A stretch of DNA of 21,942 nt from DATNFP01 sp035606335 (GTDB lineage Bacteria > Bacteroidota > Bacteroidia > Chitinophagales > Chitinophagaceae), in assembly GCA_035606335.1 (NCBI GenBank), contig DATNFP010000013.1, positions 1 through 21,942 of the forward strand. Direction: 5' to 3'. Both the position numbers and the translations under genes were made by a program. Positions 15,735 through 21,942 of this stretch are shown in pieces (the first letter of the stretch is position 1; each line of letters begins with the position of its first letter). A model generated the notes under the pieces. That model did no database searches. It had not been told where the DNA came from and saw only the letters and a program-made list of their open reading frames with translations.

Positions 15735-15905
15735 TTGTTTACTCTTCCCGGAGCATTTTTTCGATGGATGGTTACAGGATTTAAAAAGCCGTTTGTTGAA
15801 GTGTATGGTGAAGGGGATCAAACCGATATAGTTATTGGTGCCTTATTCATGTTTGTTGTCATGGTTGTGATAATAGTAATTTCAAATTTAACCGTTCATA
15901 AATAA
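15735..15905 (+). CDS. Small single-pass membrane protein, possibly 5'-truncated
   Basis: 56 codons from a TTG at 15735. The frame is open further upstream only because it crosses the end of the preceding genes. The product begins LFTLPGAFFRWMVTGFKKPF, then VEVYGEGDQTDIVIGALFM and one strong membrane helix (FVVMVVIIVISNLTV). The LPGAFFRW...GFKKPF start looks like the conserved cytoplasmic part of a small protein family, with codons for IIID just before it. The natural start codon may therefore have been lost at the junction near 15715. Function unknown. Confidence 0.45.
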   Translation: MFTLPGAFFRWMVTGFKKPFVEVYGEGDQTDIVIGALFMFVVMVVIIVISNLTVHK

Positions 15906-16010
15906 GGGCTTTCTTGACTATGATTTATAAATTCAAGTTTTCACTTAAAAGCCACAAAAGACCAAGGAAACTATTTTGGTCATTAAACGATTATGACTCC
16001 TTATTAAAAA

Positions 16011-16032
16011 GTATGCAAATTGTATGCAAATG
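16011..16032. repeat. 11-bp tandem duplication at the edge of repeat B1
   Basis: GTATGCAAATT (16011-16021) is followed at once by GTATGCAAATG (16022-16032), and the second copy runs into repeat unit B1. It may mark the original recombination junction or simple slippage. Confidence 0.5.
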
Positions 16033-16112
16033 AAAAAGGGCTCCAAATGATAAGACTCCTTGAAACCCTTCCCAGATTTAGAGCTCCTGGATTCAAACTG
16101 ATTGACCGTGTA
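16028..16112. repeat. 85-bp tRNA-Arg-associated repeat, copy B1
   Basis: Same unit as A1, in direct orientation, about 95% alike by eye. It has a G-to-A change in the hairpin stem (CTCCAAATG instead of CTCCAAGTG). Confidence 0.85.
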
Positions 16113-16196
16113 AAATGAAAAAGGGCTCCAGTGATAAGACTCCTTGAAACCCTTCCCAGATTTAGAGCTCCTGGATTCAAACTGATTGACCATGTA
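16113..16196. repeat. tRNA-Arg-associated repeat, copy B2
   Basis: An 84-base copy, one A missing in the hairpin stem (CTCCAGTG). It is in tandem with B1 and B3. Its tRNA-like part agrees closely with those of A1 and B1 and much less with the real tRNA-Arg 3' end. Confidence 0.85.
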
Positions 16197-16254
16197 AAAT
16201 GAAAAAGGGCTCCAAGTGATAAGACTCCTTGAAACCCTTCCCAGATTTAGTGAC
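16197..16254. repeat. tRNA-Arg-associated repeat, copy B3 (58-bp identical core)
   Basis: The copy joined to the intact tRNA-Arg: its last four bases (16251-16254) are the 3' end of the tRNA gene, and the rest holds the tRNA terminator. It is identical to 13380-13437. Confidence 0.85.
16202..16239 (-). terminator. Intrinsic terminator of tRNA-Arg
   Basis: On the minus strand AAGGGTTTCAAG and CTTGGAGCCCTT pair over 12 positions (two G-U pairs) around an 11-base loop, then TTTCATTT follows. It starts about 11 bases after the tRNA 3' end. This hairpin is the part copied in all five repeat units, but A1, B1 and B2 carry changes in the stem. Confidence 0.7.
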
Positions 16255-16324
16255 CTCGTCAGGATTCAAACCTGAAACCTTTTGATCCGTAGTCAAATGC
16301 TCTATTCAGTTGAGCTACGAGGCC
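16251..16324 (-). tRNA. tRNA-Arg (anticodon ACG)
   Basis: A complete 74-base cloverleaf on the minus strand. The acceptor GGCCTCG pairs with CGAGGTC (one G-U at 2-71) with discriminator A; CCA is not encoded. The D stem is GCTC/GAGC. The anticodon stem TTTGA/TCAAA holds the loop CTACGGA, so the anticodon is ACG, normally read as inosine after TadA editing. The T stem is TCAGG/CCTGA. The T loop is TTTGAAT (U instead of C at 56) and the D loop has A instead of G at 19, so the 19-56 tertiary pair is A-U. Pair 15-48 is also A-U. The gene has its own promoter and terminator, and its 3' end is the boundary of the repeat-flanked segment. Confidence 0.95.
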
Positions 16325-16346
16325 ATCCGTTTTTAAAACCGGATTG

Positions 16347-16377
16347 CAAAGATAACTAGTCTATATGATTTTACAAA
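16347..16377 (-). promoter_or_regulatory. Promoter of tRNA-Arg
   Basis: On the minus strand TTTG (16377-16374), a 19-base spacer, then TATCTTTG (16354-16347): a full match to the Bacteroidota promoter TTTG-N19-TAnnTTTG. The expected start of transcription lies some 15-20 bases before the tRNA 5' end. Confidence 0.75.
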
Positions 16378-16435
16378 CATTTAATAAGGCATAAAATAGA
16401 AATGTTATTTTGCCATAAAATATCTGTTTCTCACG

Positions 16436-16909
16436 ATGAATATTGAAATATGGTCTATAGGAAAAGACAATGAACCTTTTATAGAAGAAGGCATACTTTA
16501 TTATTTTCAAAAAATAAAACCTTATTGCAATATAGAACTTGTCGTTATACAACTTCCTAAAAAAACTACTACTACTGATATAGAACGCTCGAAAACACAA
16601 GAAGAAGAGGCTATATTGAAAAAATTGCAACCAACTCATTATTTAATTTTATTAGACGAAAAAGGAAAATCATATAACTCTATTCAGTGGTCGCAACAAT
16701 TTCAGCAATTCATGAATCAGGGAATAAAAACACTTGTTATATTAATAGGCGGCGCATTTGGAGTGACAGATAATATAAGAAAATGTGCAAAGCAAACGTG
16801 GTCTTTATCAACTTTGGTTTTCCCACATCAACTGGTCAGATTAATTGTTGCGGAACAGATATACAGAACATTTAGTATTTTAAATAATTCTCCCTATCAT
16901 CATGTATAA
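16436..16909 (+). CDS. rlmH: 23S rRNA pseudouridine-1915 N3-methyltransferase RlmH
   Basis: 157 residues, the usual RlmH length. This SPOUT-class enzyme methylates pseudouridine 1915 in helix 69 of 23S rRNA using S-adenosylmethionine, acting on the assembled ribosome as a dimer. The N-terminus MNIEIWSIGKDNEPFIEEGI has the family opening. LILLDEKGKSYNS, LIGGAFGVTDNIR (glycines 105, 106 and 109 in the SAM-binding knot) and the C-terminal HQLVRLIVAEQIYRTFSIL plus NNSPYHHV are diagnostic. It is divergent from tRNA-Arg and 38 bases ahead of the rhomboid gene, so the two may be cotranscribed. It marks return to core chromosome after the accessory segment. Confidence 0.96.
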   Translation: MNIEIWSIGKDNEPFIEEGILYYFQKIKPYCNIELVVIQLPKKTTTTDIERSKTQEEEAILKKLQPTHYLILLDEKGKSYNSIQWSQQFQQFMNQGIKTLVILIGGAFGVTDNIRKCAKQTWSLSTLVFPHQLVRLIVAEQIYRTFSILNNSPYHHV

Positions 16910-16947
16910 ACTAACTATTTTCGCTAAATAAAGTTTTTTCTTCCATT

Positions 16948-17553
16948 ATGATCTACACATTAATAATAGTAGTGGTAACAGCCTTGATCTCTATTGCTGC
17001 TTTTAATAATGAAGAATTGTTCAACAAGCTGATATTGTGGCCGAGAAAAATGGACAATGTAGCAGAATATTACAGACTGCTTAGTTCAGGCTTTATCCAT
17101 GCAGATTGGATGCATCTTATTTTCAATATGCTTACGTTATACCTATTCGGAGTAGCAGTGGAAAAGATCTTTTATGCAATGGATATGCATAATTTATTTC
17201 TTGTACTTTATCTTGCTGGCATTGTTGTGGCGTCACTCCCCTCTTTTATAAAAAACAGAAATAATAGTTATTACCGCTCATTGGGCGCTTCCGGTGGTGT
17301 AGCAGCCATACTATTCTCTTATGTATATTTTGCACCGTGGACTAAAATACTTATATGGTTTATACCTGTACCGGGAATAATAGCTGGTGTACTATATCTT
17401 TTATATTCTGCATATTCATCCAGAAAAGGAAACAGCTCCATAAATCATGATGCACATTTCTGGGGTGCGGTATTTGGTTTTGTATTTACCCTATTAATTG
17501 ATAGCAGCCACGGACAAAGCTTTCTGAACCAACTGATACATCCTTATTTCTAA
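16948..17553 (+). CDS. Rhomboid family intramembrane serine protease
   Basis: A 201-residue membrane protease with about six helices. The catalytic dyad is visible: Ser115 in GASGG (113-117) and His170 in AHFWGAVFGF. The oxyanion-side motif HADWMHLIFNM starts at His51. This is the minimal six-helix rhomboid core without extra domains. Rhomboids cut transmembrane segments of substrate proteins inside the inner membrane; the substrate here is unknown. The gene follows rlmH on the same strand, and its stop overlaps by 4 bases the stop of the convergent tilS gene. Confidence 0.92.
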   Translation: MIYTLIIVVVTALISIAAFNNEELFNKLILWPRKMDNVAEYYRLLSSGFIHADWMHLIFNMLTLYLFGVAVEKIFYAMDMHNLFLVLYLAGIVVASLPSFIKNRNNSYYRSLGASGGVAAILFSYVYFAPWTKILIWFIPVPGIIAGVLYLLYSAYSSRKGNSSINHDAHFWGAVFGFVFTLLIDSSHGQSFLNQLIHPYF

Positions 17554-18890
17554 ACTTTTTTTTGCTCTATCCGCAAAACTTGTTCAGTTGTATCCTTCAC
17601 TTTAAATCGTTCGTCAAGCCGCATGCCAGCTACCCAGGCTATGCGTTTTTGAATTTCCAATATCCAGATATGCTCTTTTTCATGCAATCCCAGTTTCTGA
17701 TCTATAAAAAAACGGCTTAGCTTTTTCTTTTTCATATCCATGCCAAACGGATAAAAATAGTCGCCCGTATGCCATTTGCGTAATATTATAGGGAACTCTA
17801 CCCTTTTCATATCAATGTAGGCAACATTGCTCTCTGTGGGTATCTTCTCGGGCTTTTTCTCTATCGAAAAATGAAAGTGATATTTGCCTATATCTATTAC
17901 TCCAGGAGCGCCCTGAACAGTAATAAAATCAGTGCTATCGCCTGGAATAGTTGTAACAATTAAAAAATCTCTGTTGCGAATAATGCGATGTGTAGATGAA
18001 GCGATAAAATGACCGCTCTCGGCAGCAAACAAACCAATGATATGTGGAACCTGCGAAGAATTAAATCCAAATGGGTGAAATAATTCGTAACACAAAGTTT
18101 CCAACGGCTGACGACCCTGTAGCTTAAGGATGGGGATATAATAGTCCTGTCCGCGTTGTTCCAATAATTTTTTTCTTTCTTCTTCTATAGCCTTTTTATA
18201 TAATAATTCGGCTTGTGAAAAACGCTGTATGCTTTCATTAACCCTGCTAATTGCATCGGGAAACCATTCTTTCACGACTGGAATAATATGATGCCTTACG
18301 GCATTACGCAGATAGACATCGGTAGCATTTGATGAATCTTCACGGAATTCAATATGATTTGCAATAGCATATTCTGCCAATGACTCCCTGGAAGCAAAAA
18401 GTAATGGACGTATAATATTGCCATTCTGTTCAGGTATTGCATGCAGCCCGGCTATACCCGTACCCTTAAATAAATTCATCAGCAAAGTTTCCATATTGTC
18501 GTTTGCATGATGTGCAGTGGCTATTTTGGCATAGCCGTTTTCCATACGTACATTATCCAGCCATTCATACCGCAATATGCGCGCTGTTTCCTGTGTCCCT
18601 TTATTCCATTCTTCTGATTTTTTCTTTGTATCAAATCTTATCGTATGAAACGGAATTTTATTGGCAATGGTCCACTCACGCACCAATTGCTCATCCATAT
18701 CAGCATCCTTATCACGTAATTGAAAGTTGCAATGCGCTATGGCAAATTTTATATCACTTTTCAGGAAAAGGCTTGCCATTACCATAGAATCAATACCACC
18801 GCTTACCGCAAGAAGTACAGTTTGCTTATCTGTAATAAATCTCTTTTTCTGCCAGTTTTCCTGAAATTGTTCTGGTAATTTGCTGCTCAT
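17550..18890 (-). CDS. tilS: tRNA(Ile)-lysidine synthase TilS
   Basis: 446 residues, normal length. TilS attaches lysine to C34 of tRNA-Ile(CAU) with ATP, switching it from Met to Ile decoding; it is essential. The N-terminal PP-loop ATPase has SGGIDS at 30-35. DKDADMDEQLVREW, TAHHANDNMETLLMNLFKGT and GLHAIPEQNGNIIRPLL follow as in the family, then LRNAVRHHIIPVV. The C-terminal TilS domain is recognisable (RKWHTGDYFYPFGMDMKKKK, LSRFFIDQKL, WVAGMRLDERFKV). The start overlaps the stop of the small TPR gene by 4 bases (ATGA), so the pair is translationally coupled. Confidence 0.96.
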   Translation of the reverse strand: MSSKLPEQFQENWQKKRFITDKQTVLLAVSGGIDSMVMASLFLKSDIKFAIAHCNFQLRDKDADMDEQLVREWTIANKIPFHTIRFDTKKKSEEWNKGTQETARILRYEWLDNVRMENGYAKIATAHHANDNMETLLMNLFKGTGIAGLHAIPEQNGNIIRPLLFASRESLAEYAIANHIEFREDSSNATDVYLRNAVRHHIIPVVKEWFPDAISRVNESIQRFSQAELLYKKAIEEERKKLLEQRGQDYYIPILKLQGRQPLETLCYELFHPFGFNSSQVPHIIGLFAAESGHFIASSTHRIIRNRDFLIVTTIPGDSTDFITVQGAPGVIDIGKYHFHFSIEKKPEKIPTESNVAYIDMKRVEFPIILRKWHTGDYFYPFGMDMKKKKLSRFFIDQKLGLHEKEHIWILEIQKRIAWVAGMRLDERFKVKDTTEQVLRIEQKKV

Positions 18891-19198
18891 AATAGGTCGT
18901 CGTGTGCTGCCTGCAATTCGTTGTAAGTGTGCATATCTCTTGCTTTCTTAGCCTGCTCCATACCCCGTTCATAGACAGTCATTGCTAATTGTTGCTCTCC
19001 TATCCTTTCCAGTAATTTCCCTAAATGGTAATAAGTGGCTATATAACCCGGGTCTGTAACTACATTCTTTTCAAAAAGGCCTCTTGCATCTTCATCATTC
19101 CCTAACTTAACGTATTCCAATGCCAATGCATGATTTAAGAAACAATCTTCAGGAGATTCTTTTAAAAAAGCTTGTATCTGTTCTATTCTATTATCCAT
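18887..19198 (-). CDS. Small TPR protein upstream of tilS
   Basis: 103 residues from the ATG at 19198. A longer frame from a GTG at 19264 exists, but a promoter at 19222-19251 lies inside that extension, so the shorter start is preferred. It contains about two tetratricopeptide repeats (FLNHALALEYVKLGNDEDAR, ATYYHLGKLLERIGEQQLA) and a final helix. It is cytoplasmic, with no signal peptide, and probably a protein-interaction adaptor. Its stop overlaps the tilS start. The link with tilS may be only cotranscription. Confidence 0.8.
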   Translation of the reverse strand: MDNRIEQIQAFLKESPEDCFLNHALALEYVKLGNDEDARGLFEKNVVTDPGYIATYYHLGKLLERIGEQQLAMTVYERGMEQAKKARDMHTYNELQAAHDDLL

Positions 19199-19221
19199 AT
19201 TGCTTTGATACGTAAAATTAA

Positions 19222-19251
19222 CAAAGTGATCCGAACCTTCGAAAACGCAAA
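19222..19251 (-). promoter_or_regulatory. Promoter of the TPR-tilS unit
   Basis: On the minus strand TTTG (19251-19248), an 18-base spacer, then TCACTTTG (19229-19222), one mismatch from TAnnTTTG. It places the transcript start about 15 bases before the ATG at 19198. Confidence 0.5.
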
Positions 19252-19284
19252 AAAATAAAGCCACGAACGCAGCTTTATTTTTTT
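19251..19284 (-). terminator. Strong hairpin terminator after the PNGase F-like gene
   Basis: AAAAATAAAGC (19251-19261) and GCTTTATTTTT (19272-19282) form a perfect 11-bp stem with a 10-base loop. On the minus strand the stem is followed by more T residues. It lies 17 bases after the stop of the gene at 19301. The -33 box of the next promoter shares its last base. Confidence 0.8.
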
Positions 19285-19300
19285 ATTATGAATAGTTTGA

Positions 19301-21253
19301 TCATTTAGCGATCAATAAACGCGTCACCAGTTTAGCATTATTATTCGTAGCATCAGTATATAGTAGTGTGTACATGCCATTTGCTAGGTTAGTAACATTA
19401 ATATTTTGCAGGTTATTATTACAACCCTGCTGCAACACTACTCTACCCAAGGCATCAATAACATTTAAAACACCTTTTACATGGTCAATTCCTGTAATGC
19501 TAACTGTTACATTGTTTTGAGCCGGATTAGGATATGCCTCGATTCCAGCAACTTCATTTAACTGAGAAATAGAAGCAACCCCTGTAGTACCAACAGTAGT
19601 AAAATACTGAGTGAACCCACAACCGAAATCACCTGAAAAATAGCTATTGAGCTTTATCGCAAATGGAGATCCCATAGGTGTGACCCTTATAGAACCAGTG
19701 CCCACATAGCTCGCATCTAACCAGCTAAGGCCATCGCAGGCTGTATTTTCTACTACTAATTTATAGCAATTGGTAGCAAGATTAACAGTATCCTGATAGG
19801 CAGTGCTGAGAGCATTGTTTGCTCGTTGTGCAACCAGGTTATTATTTAGGTCGTATAATTTCCAATCTATAGAGCTGGTTGTGCCGTCAAGTGTCGCTTT
19901 ATCTGTTTGTAATGAGATAACAAGTTTTGAAGACCATTTAGGAGCCGATAGGAACGATGTGCTTATTGTATTATTTGTTGTATCATCATCCACTGCTCCA
20001 TTCACCTGCGCAATTCTTGCAGTAAAGTTGTATGTGCCGGAACCACCTGAAACATTTCTAAGCTCCGAGGGTTCAGGTAGATAAACGTCTGTATCATGTA
20101 AAGGAGCCAAAGAACCGCTCCACATATAAGGCGTGGCATAAACACCATCTACAGCATATTGAAACTGAATAGAAGTGATCGTAGTGCTACCGGTATTCTT
20201 TATGTGTAATGATGGACTACCACATAAAGGATTTTCACGAAATGCGCCTTCATAAGTAGTAGGGGCAGTAACATAATCAAGAGAAGCATCAAGAGTTTTG
20301 TTCATTGCGCCGTAATAGAAAATTGCCGCTTCACTTATATAAACAGCGCTTGGGACAGTGACTATATAAGGTTGAAAATTGATATTTACATTAAAGTTGC
20401 TACCTGCAGTAATGCCTGGCAGATCATGAATGTTTGTATGCACCAAAGCGCCGGGGCACCAGTTAGCACGATTATATATCCACGTACCTGACTGCGGATA
20501 TAGCTCATTAAATCCACAGTTGTCACGCCAGATGTTTGTCTGGTTTATCATTGAGCCATTCATAAACAATTGATAATATTTTTCACAAAACTCGCCACAG
20601 TTAGAGCTATCGCTGCCATGACCTGTCACAGTAAATTTGAGCGAAGCTGAATTAGTTCCTGCCGGAGCAGTTTCGCTTAAGGGTGCAAAATGATTATCAA
20701 TCGGGTCTGTGGCGCTACCATAAGTAAATGTGCCATTCCACAACCGTTTGATCCCTACTACATTTCTATCGGGCGTACCTTCAATAAATGCGAACTTAAC
20801 ATCGGCCGTAAAGCCACCTGAATAACCTGAATAAAGTATACGTATTTTTGCACTATCCTTTAACAATGGATAAAAATCGGTTACGTCAAAATAATAGCGT
20901 TGTGTCCAGGCCCATGGAGTGCGCGGATTGCCGGCATTAGCATAGGGAGTGATCAATCTGCCCAATTCCATTGTATCTCCTGTTTTGGCCATCAGAAAGG
21001 TCTGTACGGTATAATCCCAATCGCCACAATAAGTAGAACCGGTCGGGCAATGGTATTTGCCCAAAGTAAATGTCATTAAGATCTTACGATAAGTTTTACC
21101 ACTGTTTGGAAAAAGTACAGCAGTGTCGTAATTGCCATACCAGGATAGCTGAGTGCCATATTGGGCCTGAACAAATGTTGTATCTCCGGCTGTAGCCCTG
21201 GAAACCAGGCTAATGCACATAGCAACAAAAAATAAGTAAAAGGTTTTCTTCAT
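19301..21253 (-). CDS. Secreted PNGase F-like glycoamidase with T9SS sorting domain
   Basis: 650 residues. Signal peptide 1-22 (KKTFYLFFVAMCISLVSRAT). The PNGase F N domain follows: CGDWDYTV with Asp80 at the position of catalytic Asp60 of the Elizabethkingia enzyme, LGRLITPYANAG, DVTDFYPLL and FIEGTPDRN. The PNGase F C domain has CGEFCEKYYQLF with Glu221 matching Glu206, then IWRDNCGFNELYPQSGTWIY and NRANWCPG. The region matching Glu118 reads LYSGYSGGF here, so that acid seems absent. A CARDB-like beta domain spans roughly 345-435. The end is a type A T9SS sorting domain (IEAYPNPAQNNVTVSI to LLIAK). Known PNGase F cuts the amide bond between asparagine and N-glycans; activity on host or environmental glycoproteins is inferred. 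Monocistronic, with a clear terminator. Confidence 0.9.
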   Translation of the reverse strand: MKKTFYLFFVAMCISLVSRATAGDTTFVQAQYGTQLSWYGNYDTAVLFPNSGKTYRKILMTFTLGKYHCPTGSTYCGDWDYTVQTFLMAKTGDTMELGRLITPYANAGNPRTPWAWTQRYYFDVTDFYPLLKDSAKIRILYSGYSGGFTADVKFAFIEGTPDRNVVGIKRLWNGTFTYGSATDPIDNHFAPLSETAPAGTNSASLKFTVTGHGSDSSNCGEFCEKYYQLFMNGSMINQTNIWRDNCGFNELYPQSGTWIYNRANWCPGALVHTNIHDLPGITAGSNFNVNINFQPYIVTVPSAVYISEAAIFYYGAMNKTLDASLDYVTAPTTYEGAFRENPLCGSPSLHIKNTGSTTITSIQFQYAVDGVYATPYMWSGSLAPLHDTDVYLPEPSELRNVSGGSGTYNFTARIAQVNGAVDDDTTNNTISTSFLSAPKWSSKLVISLQTDKATLDGTTSSIDWKLYDLNNNLVAQRANNALSTAYQDTVNLATNCYKLVVENTACDGLSWLDASYVGTGSIRVTPMGSPFAIKLNSYFSGDFGCGFTQYFTTVGTTGVASISQLNEVAGIEAYPNPAQNNVTVSITGIDHVKGVLNVIDALGRVVLQQGCNNNLQNINVTNLANGMYTLLYTDATNNNAKLVTRLLIAK

Positions 21254-21272
21254 GGAAATGCTTTGACTATGA

Positions 21273-21300
21273 TAAAGGTATATAAATATCCAATTAACAA
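21273..21300 (-). promoter_or_regulatory. Probable promoter of the PNGase F-like gene
   Basis: On the minus strand TTG (21300-21298), a 17-base spacer, then TACCTTTA (21280-21273), one mismatch from TAnnTTTG. It ends 19 bases before the ATG at 21253. Confidence 0.4.
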
Positions 21301-21340
21301 TTCTTAATTGACATAAAGCTCAAATACCAGCATTTAAAAG

Positions 21341-21348
21341 TAACTTTG
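21341..21348 (+). promoter_or_regulatory. Bacteroidota -7 promoter element for der
   Basis: TAACTTTG fits TAnnTTTG exactly and ends 20 bases before the der ATG. No TTG at the right -33 distance is obvious. Confidence 0.5.
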
Positions 21349-21368
21349 CACCCTAAAAATTTCAAAAC

Positions 21369-21942
21369 ATGCCGGGATTCACGGTAGCGATTGTAGGCAG
21401 GCCAAACGTGGGGAAATCAACTTTATTCAATCGCTTACTGGAACAGCGAAAAGCTATTGTTGACGACATAAGCGGGGTCACCCGCGATCGCCAGTATGGG
21501 ATTGCAGATTGGAATGGAAAGACTTTTAATGTTATTGATACCGGTGGATTTGTTGCACAATCCGAAGATATATTTGAAAGAGAAATACGTAAACAAGTAC
21601 ATATAGCACTCGAAGAGGCCAATTTATTGATATTTGTATGTGATACTACCACTGGCATTACTGGGCAGGATGAAGAAATGGCTCATTTGCTGAGACGCAG
21701 CCCCAAACCGGTATTATTGGTGGTAAATAAAGTGGATAATCACGAAAGGTCATTGTATGCCACTGAATTTTATTCACTGGGAATTGACAAAACGTTTTTT
21801 GTATCGTCCATTTCAGGAAGTGGCACAGGCGAGCTACTTGATGAAATAGCTTCATATATACCAAAAGCTGAAGAAACCGAAGGAAACGAAGAAGAGGCCT
21901 CCTTACCCAAAATAGCTATTATAGGCCAACCAAACGCCGGTA
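21369..21942 (+). CDS. der: Ribosome-assembly GTPase Der (EngA), 3' end outside window
   Basis: 191 complete codons up to the window edge. Der has two consecutive GTPase domains and acts in late assembly of the 50S subunit. The first G domain is complete: G1 GRPNVGKS at 10-17, G2 region SGVTRDRQYG, G3 DTGG at 57-60, G4 NKVD at 120-123 and G5 VSSISGSG. An acidic linker follows (AEETEGNEEEAS), and the second domain begins IAIIGQPNAG, where the window stops inside its G1 motif. The tandem arrangement with an acidic linker is specific to Der. The ATG at 21369 begins PGFTVAIVGRPN, as expected. It is divergent from the PNGase F-like gene. Confidence 0.96.
   Translation, partial: MPGFTVAIVGRPNVGKSTLFNRLLEQRKAIVDDISGVTRDRQYGIADWNGKTFNVIDTGGFVAQSEDIFEREIRKQVHIALEEANLLIFVCDTTTGITGQDEEMAHLLRRSPKPVLLVVNKVDNHERSLYATEFYSLGIDKTFFVSSISGSGTGELLDEIASYIPKAEETEGNEEEASLPKIAIIGQPNAG

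Larger units (their letters stand above)
13380..16254. mobile_element. Probable remnant of an element integrated at tRNA-Arg
   Basis: The segment is bounded by the identical 58-bp direct repeats A2 and B3, the right one covering the 3' end of tRNA-Arg. This matches the geometry left by tRNA-targeting integrases. Its content fits an accessory island: a truncated nuclease-like gene, an envelope protein gene, a secreted-protein gene cut after its signal peptide and an orphan small membrane protein. No integrase, transposase or relaxase is present, so it is either decayed or non-autonomous. Tandem duplication by slippage of the tRNA terminator region is the alternative. Confidence 0.45.

Noticed and set aside
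15945..16193. Minus-strand open frame encoding a repeated VNQFESRSSKSGKGFKESYH peptide
   Set aside because: It is only the translation of the tandem tRNA-linked repeats; the hairpin and tRNA-tail structure explain the sequence better than coding.
13295..16254. CRISPR array
   Set aside because: The copies are about 85 bp, joined without regular unique spacers, split into two clusters and linked to a tRNA; no cas genes are present.
16361..16639. Minus-strand frame antisense to rlmH
   Set aside because: It lies over the well-identified rlmH gene and the tRNA promoter; its phenylalanine/tyrosine-rich product is a shadow of AT-rich coding sequence.
19199..19264. 22-residue N-terminal extension of the small TPR protein
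   Set aside because: It needs a GTG inside the terminator region and overlaps the promoter at 19222-19251.
21362..21864. Minus-strand frames opposite der
   Set aside because: The plus strand encodes Der with all G motifs intact; the minus-strand frames are shadows.

Overview
The window looks like chromosome of a Bacteroidota bacterium, most likely in the Chitinophagales. It is AT-rich. Start codons mostly lack Shine-Dalgarno sequences. Several intergenic regions carry the Bacteroidota promoter pattern (TTTG, about 17-20 bases, TAnnTTTG), and one secreted enzyme ends in a type IX secretion (T9SS) sorting domain. The order-level placement is inference.

Left block, 1-6478, minus strand. An ABC exporter ATPase (4954-5736) is followed at short spacing by its membrane partner (3260-4945), a lipoprotein M1 aminopeptidase of the leukotriene-A4-hydrolase type (1354-3225), and a TPR sensor histidine kinase cut by the window edge (1-1333). 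Gaps of about 8, 34 and 20 bases suggest one operon. Upstream of it, behind a hairpin terminator, is a Rossmann-fold NADP oxidoreductase of the F420-reductase-like family.

Middle block, 6612-13104. It holds a secreted protein of unknown function, a DUF885 metallopeptidase, small hypothetical proteins, a DUF6629-type membrane protein with a hypothetical partner, a membrane fatty acid desaturase preceded by palindromic sites, and a small RRM RNA-binding protein paired with a hypothetical protein.

Accessory block, about 13295-16254. This is the unusual part. Five direct copies of an approximately 85-bp unit lie in two clusters (13295-13437 and 16028-16254) on either side of about 2.6 kb. The last copy abuts a minus-strand tRNA-Arg(ACG) gene. 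A 58-bp stretch is identical at the inner left copy (13380-13437) and the tRNA-adjacent copy (16197-16254); it covers the last four tRNA bases and the tRNA terminator. The segment between holds a 5'-truncated nuclease-like gene, an intact coiled-coil/beta-barrel envelope protein with its own promoter, a secreted-protein gene cut off just after its signal peptide, and an orphan small membrane protein. I read this as the remnant of an element integrated at the tRNA-Arg 3' end. No integrase is visible.

Right block, 16347-21942, is core chromosome: tRNA-Arg with a well-formed promoter, rlmH, a rhomboid protease, a small TPR gene overlapping tilS, a T9SS-secreted PNGase F-like glycoamidase with a strong terminator, and the start of the ribosome-assembly GTPase gene der, cut by the window edge.
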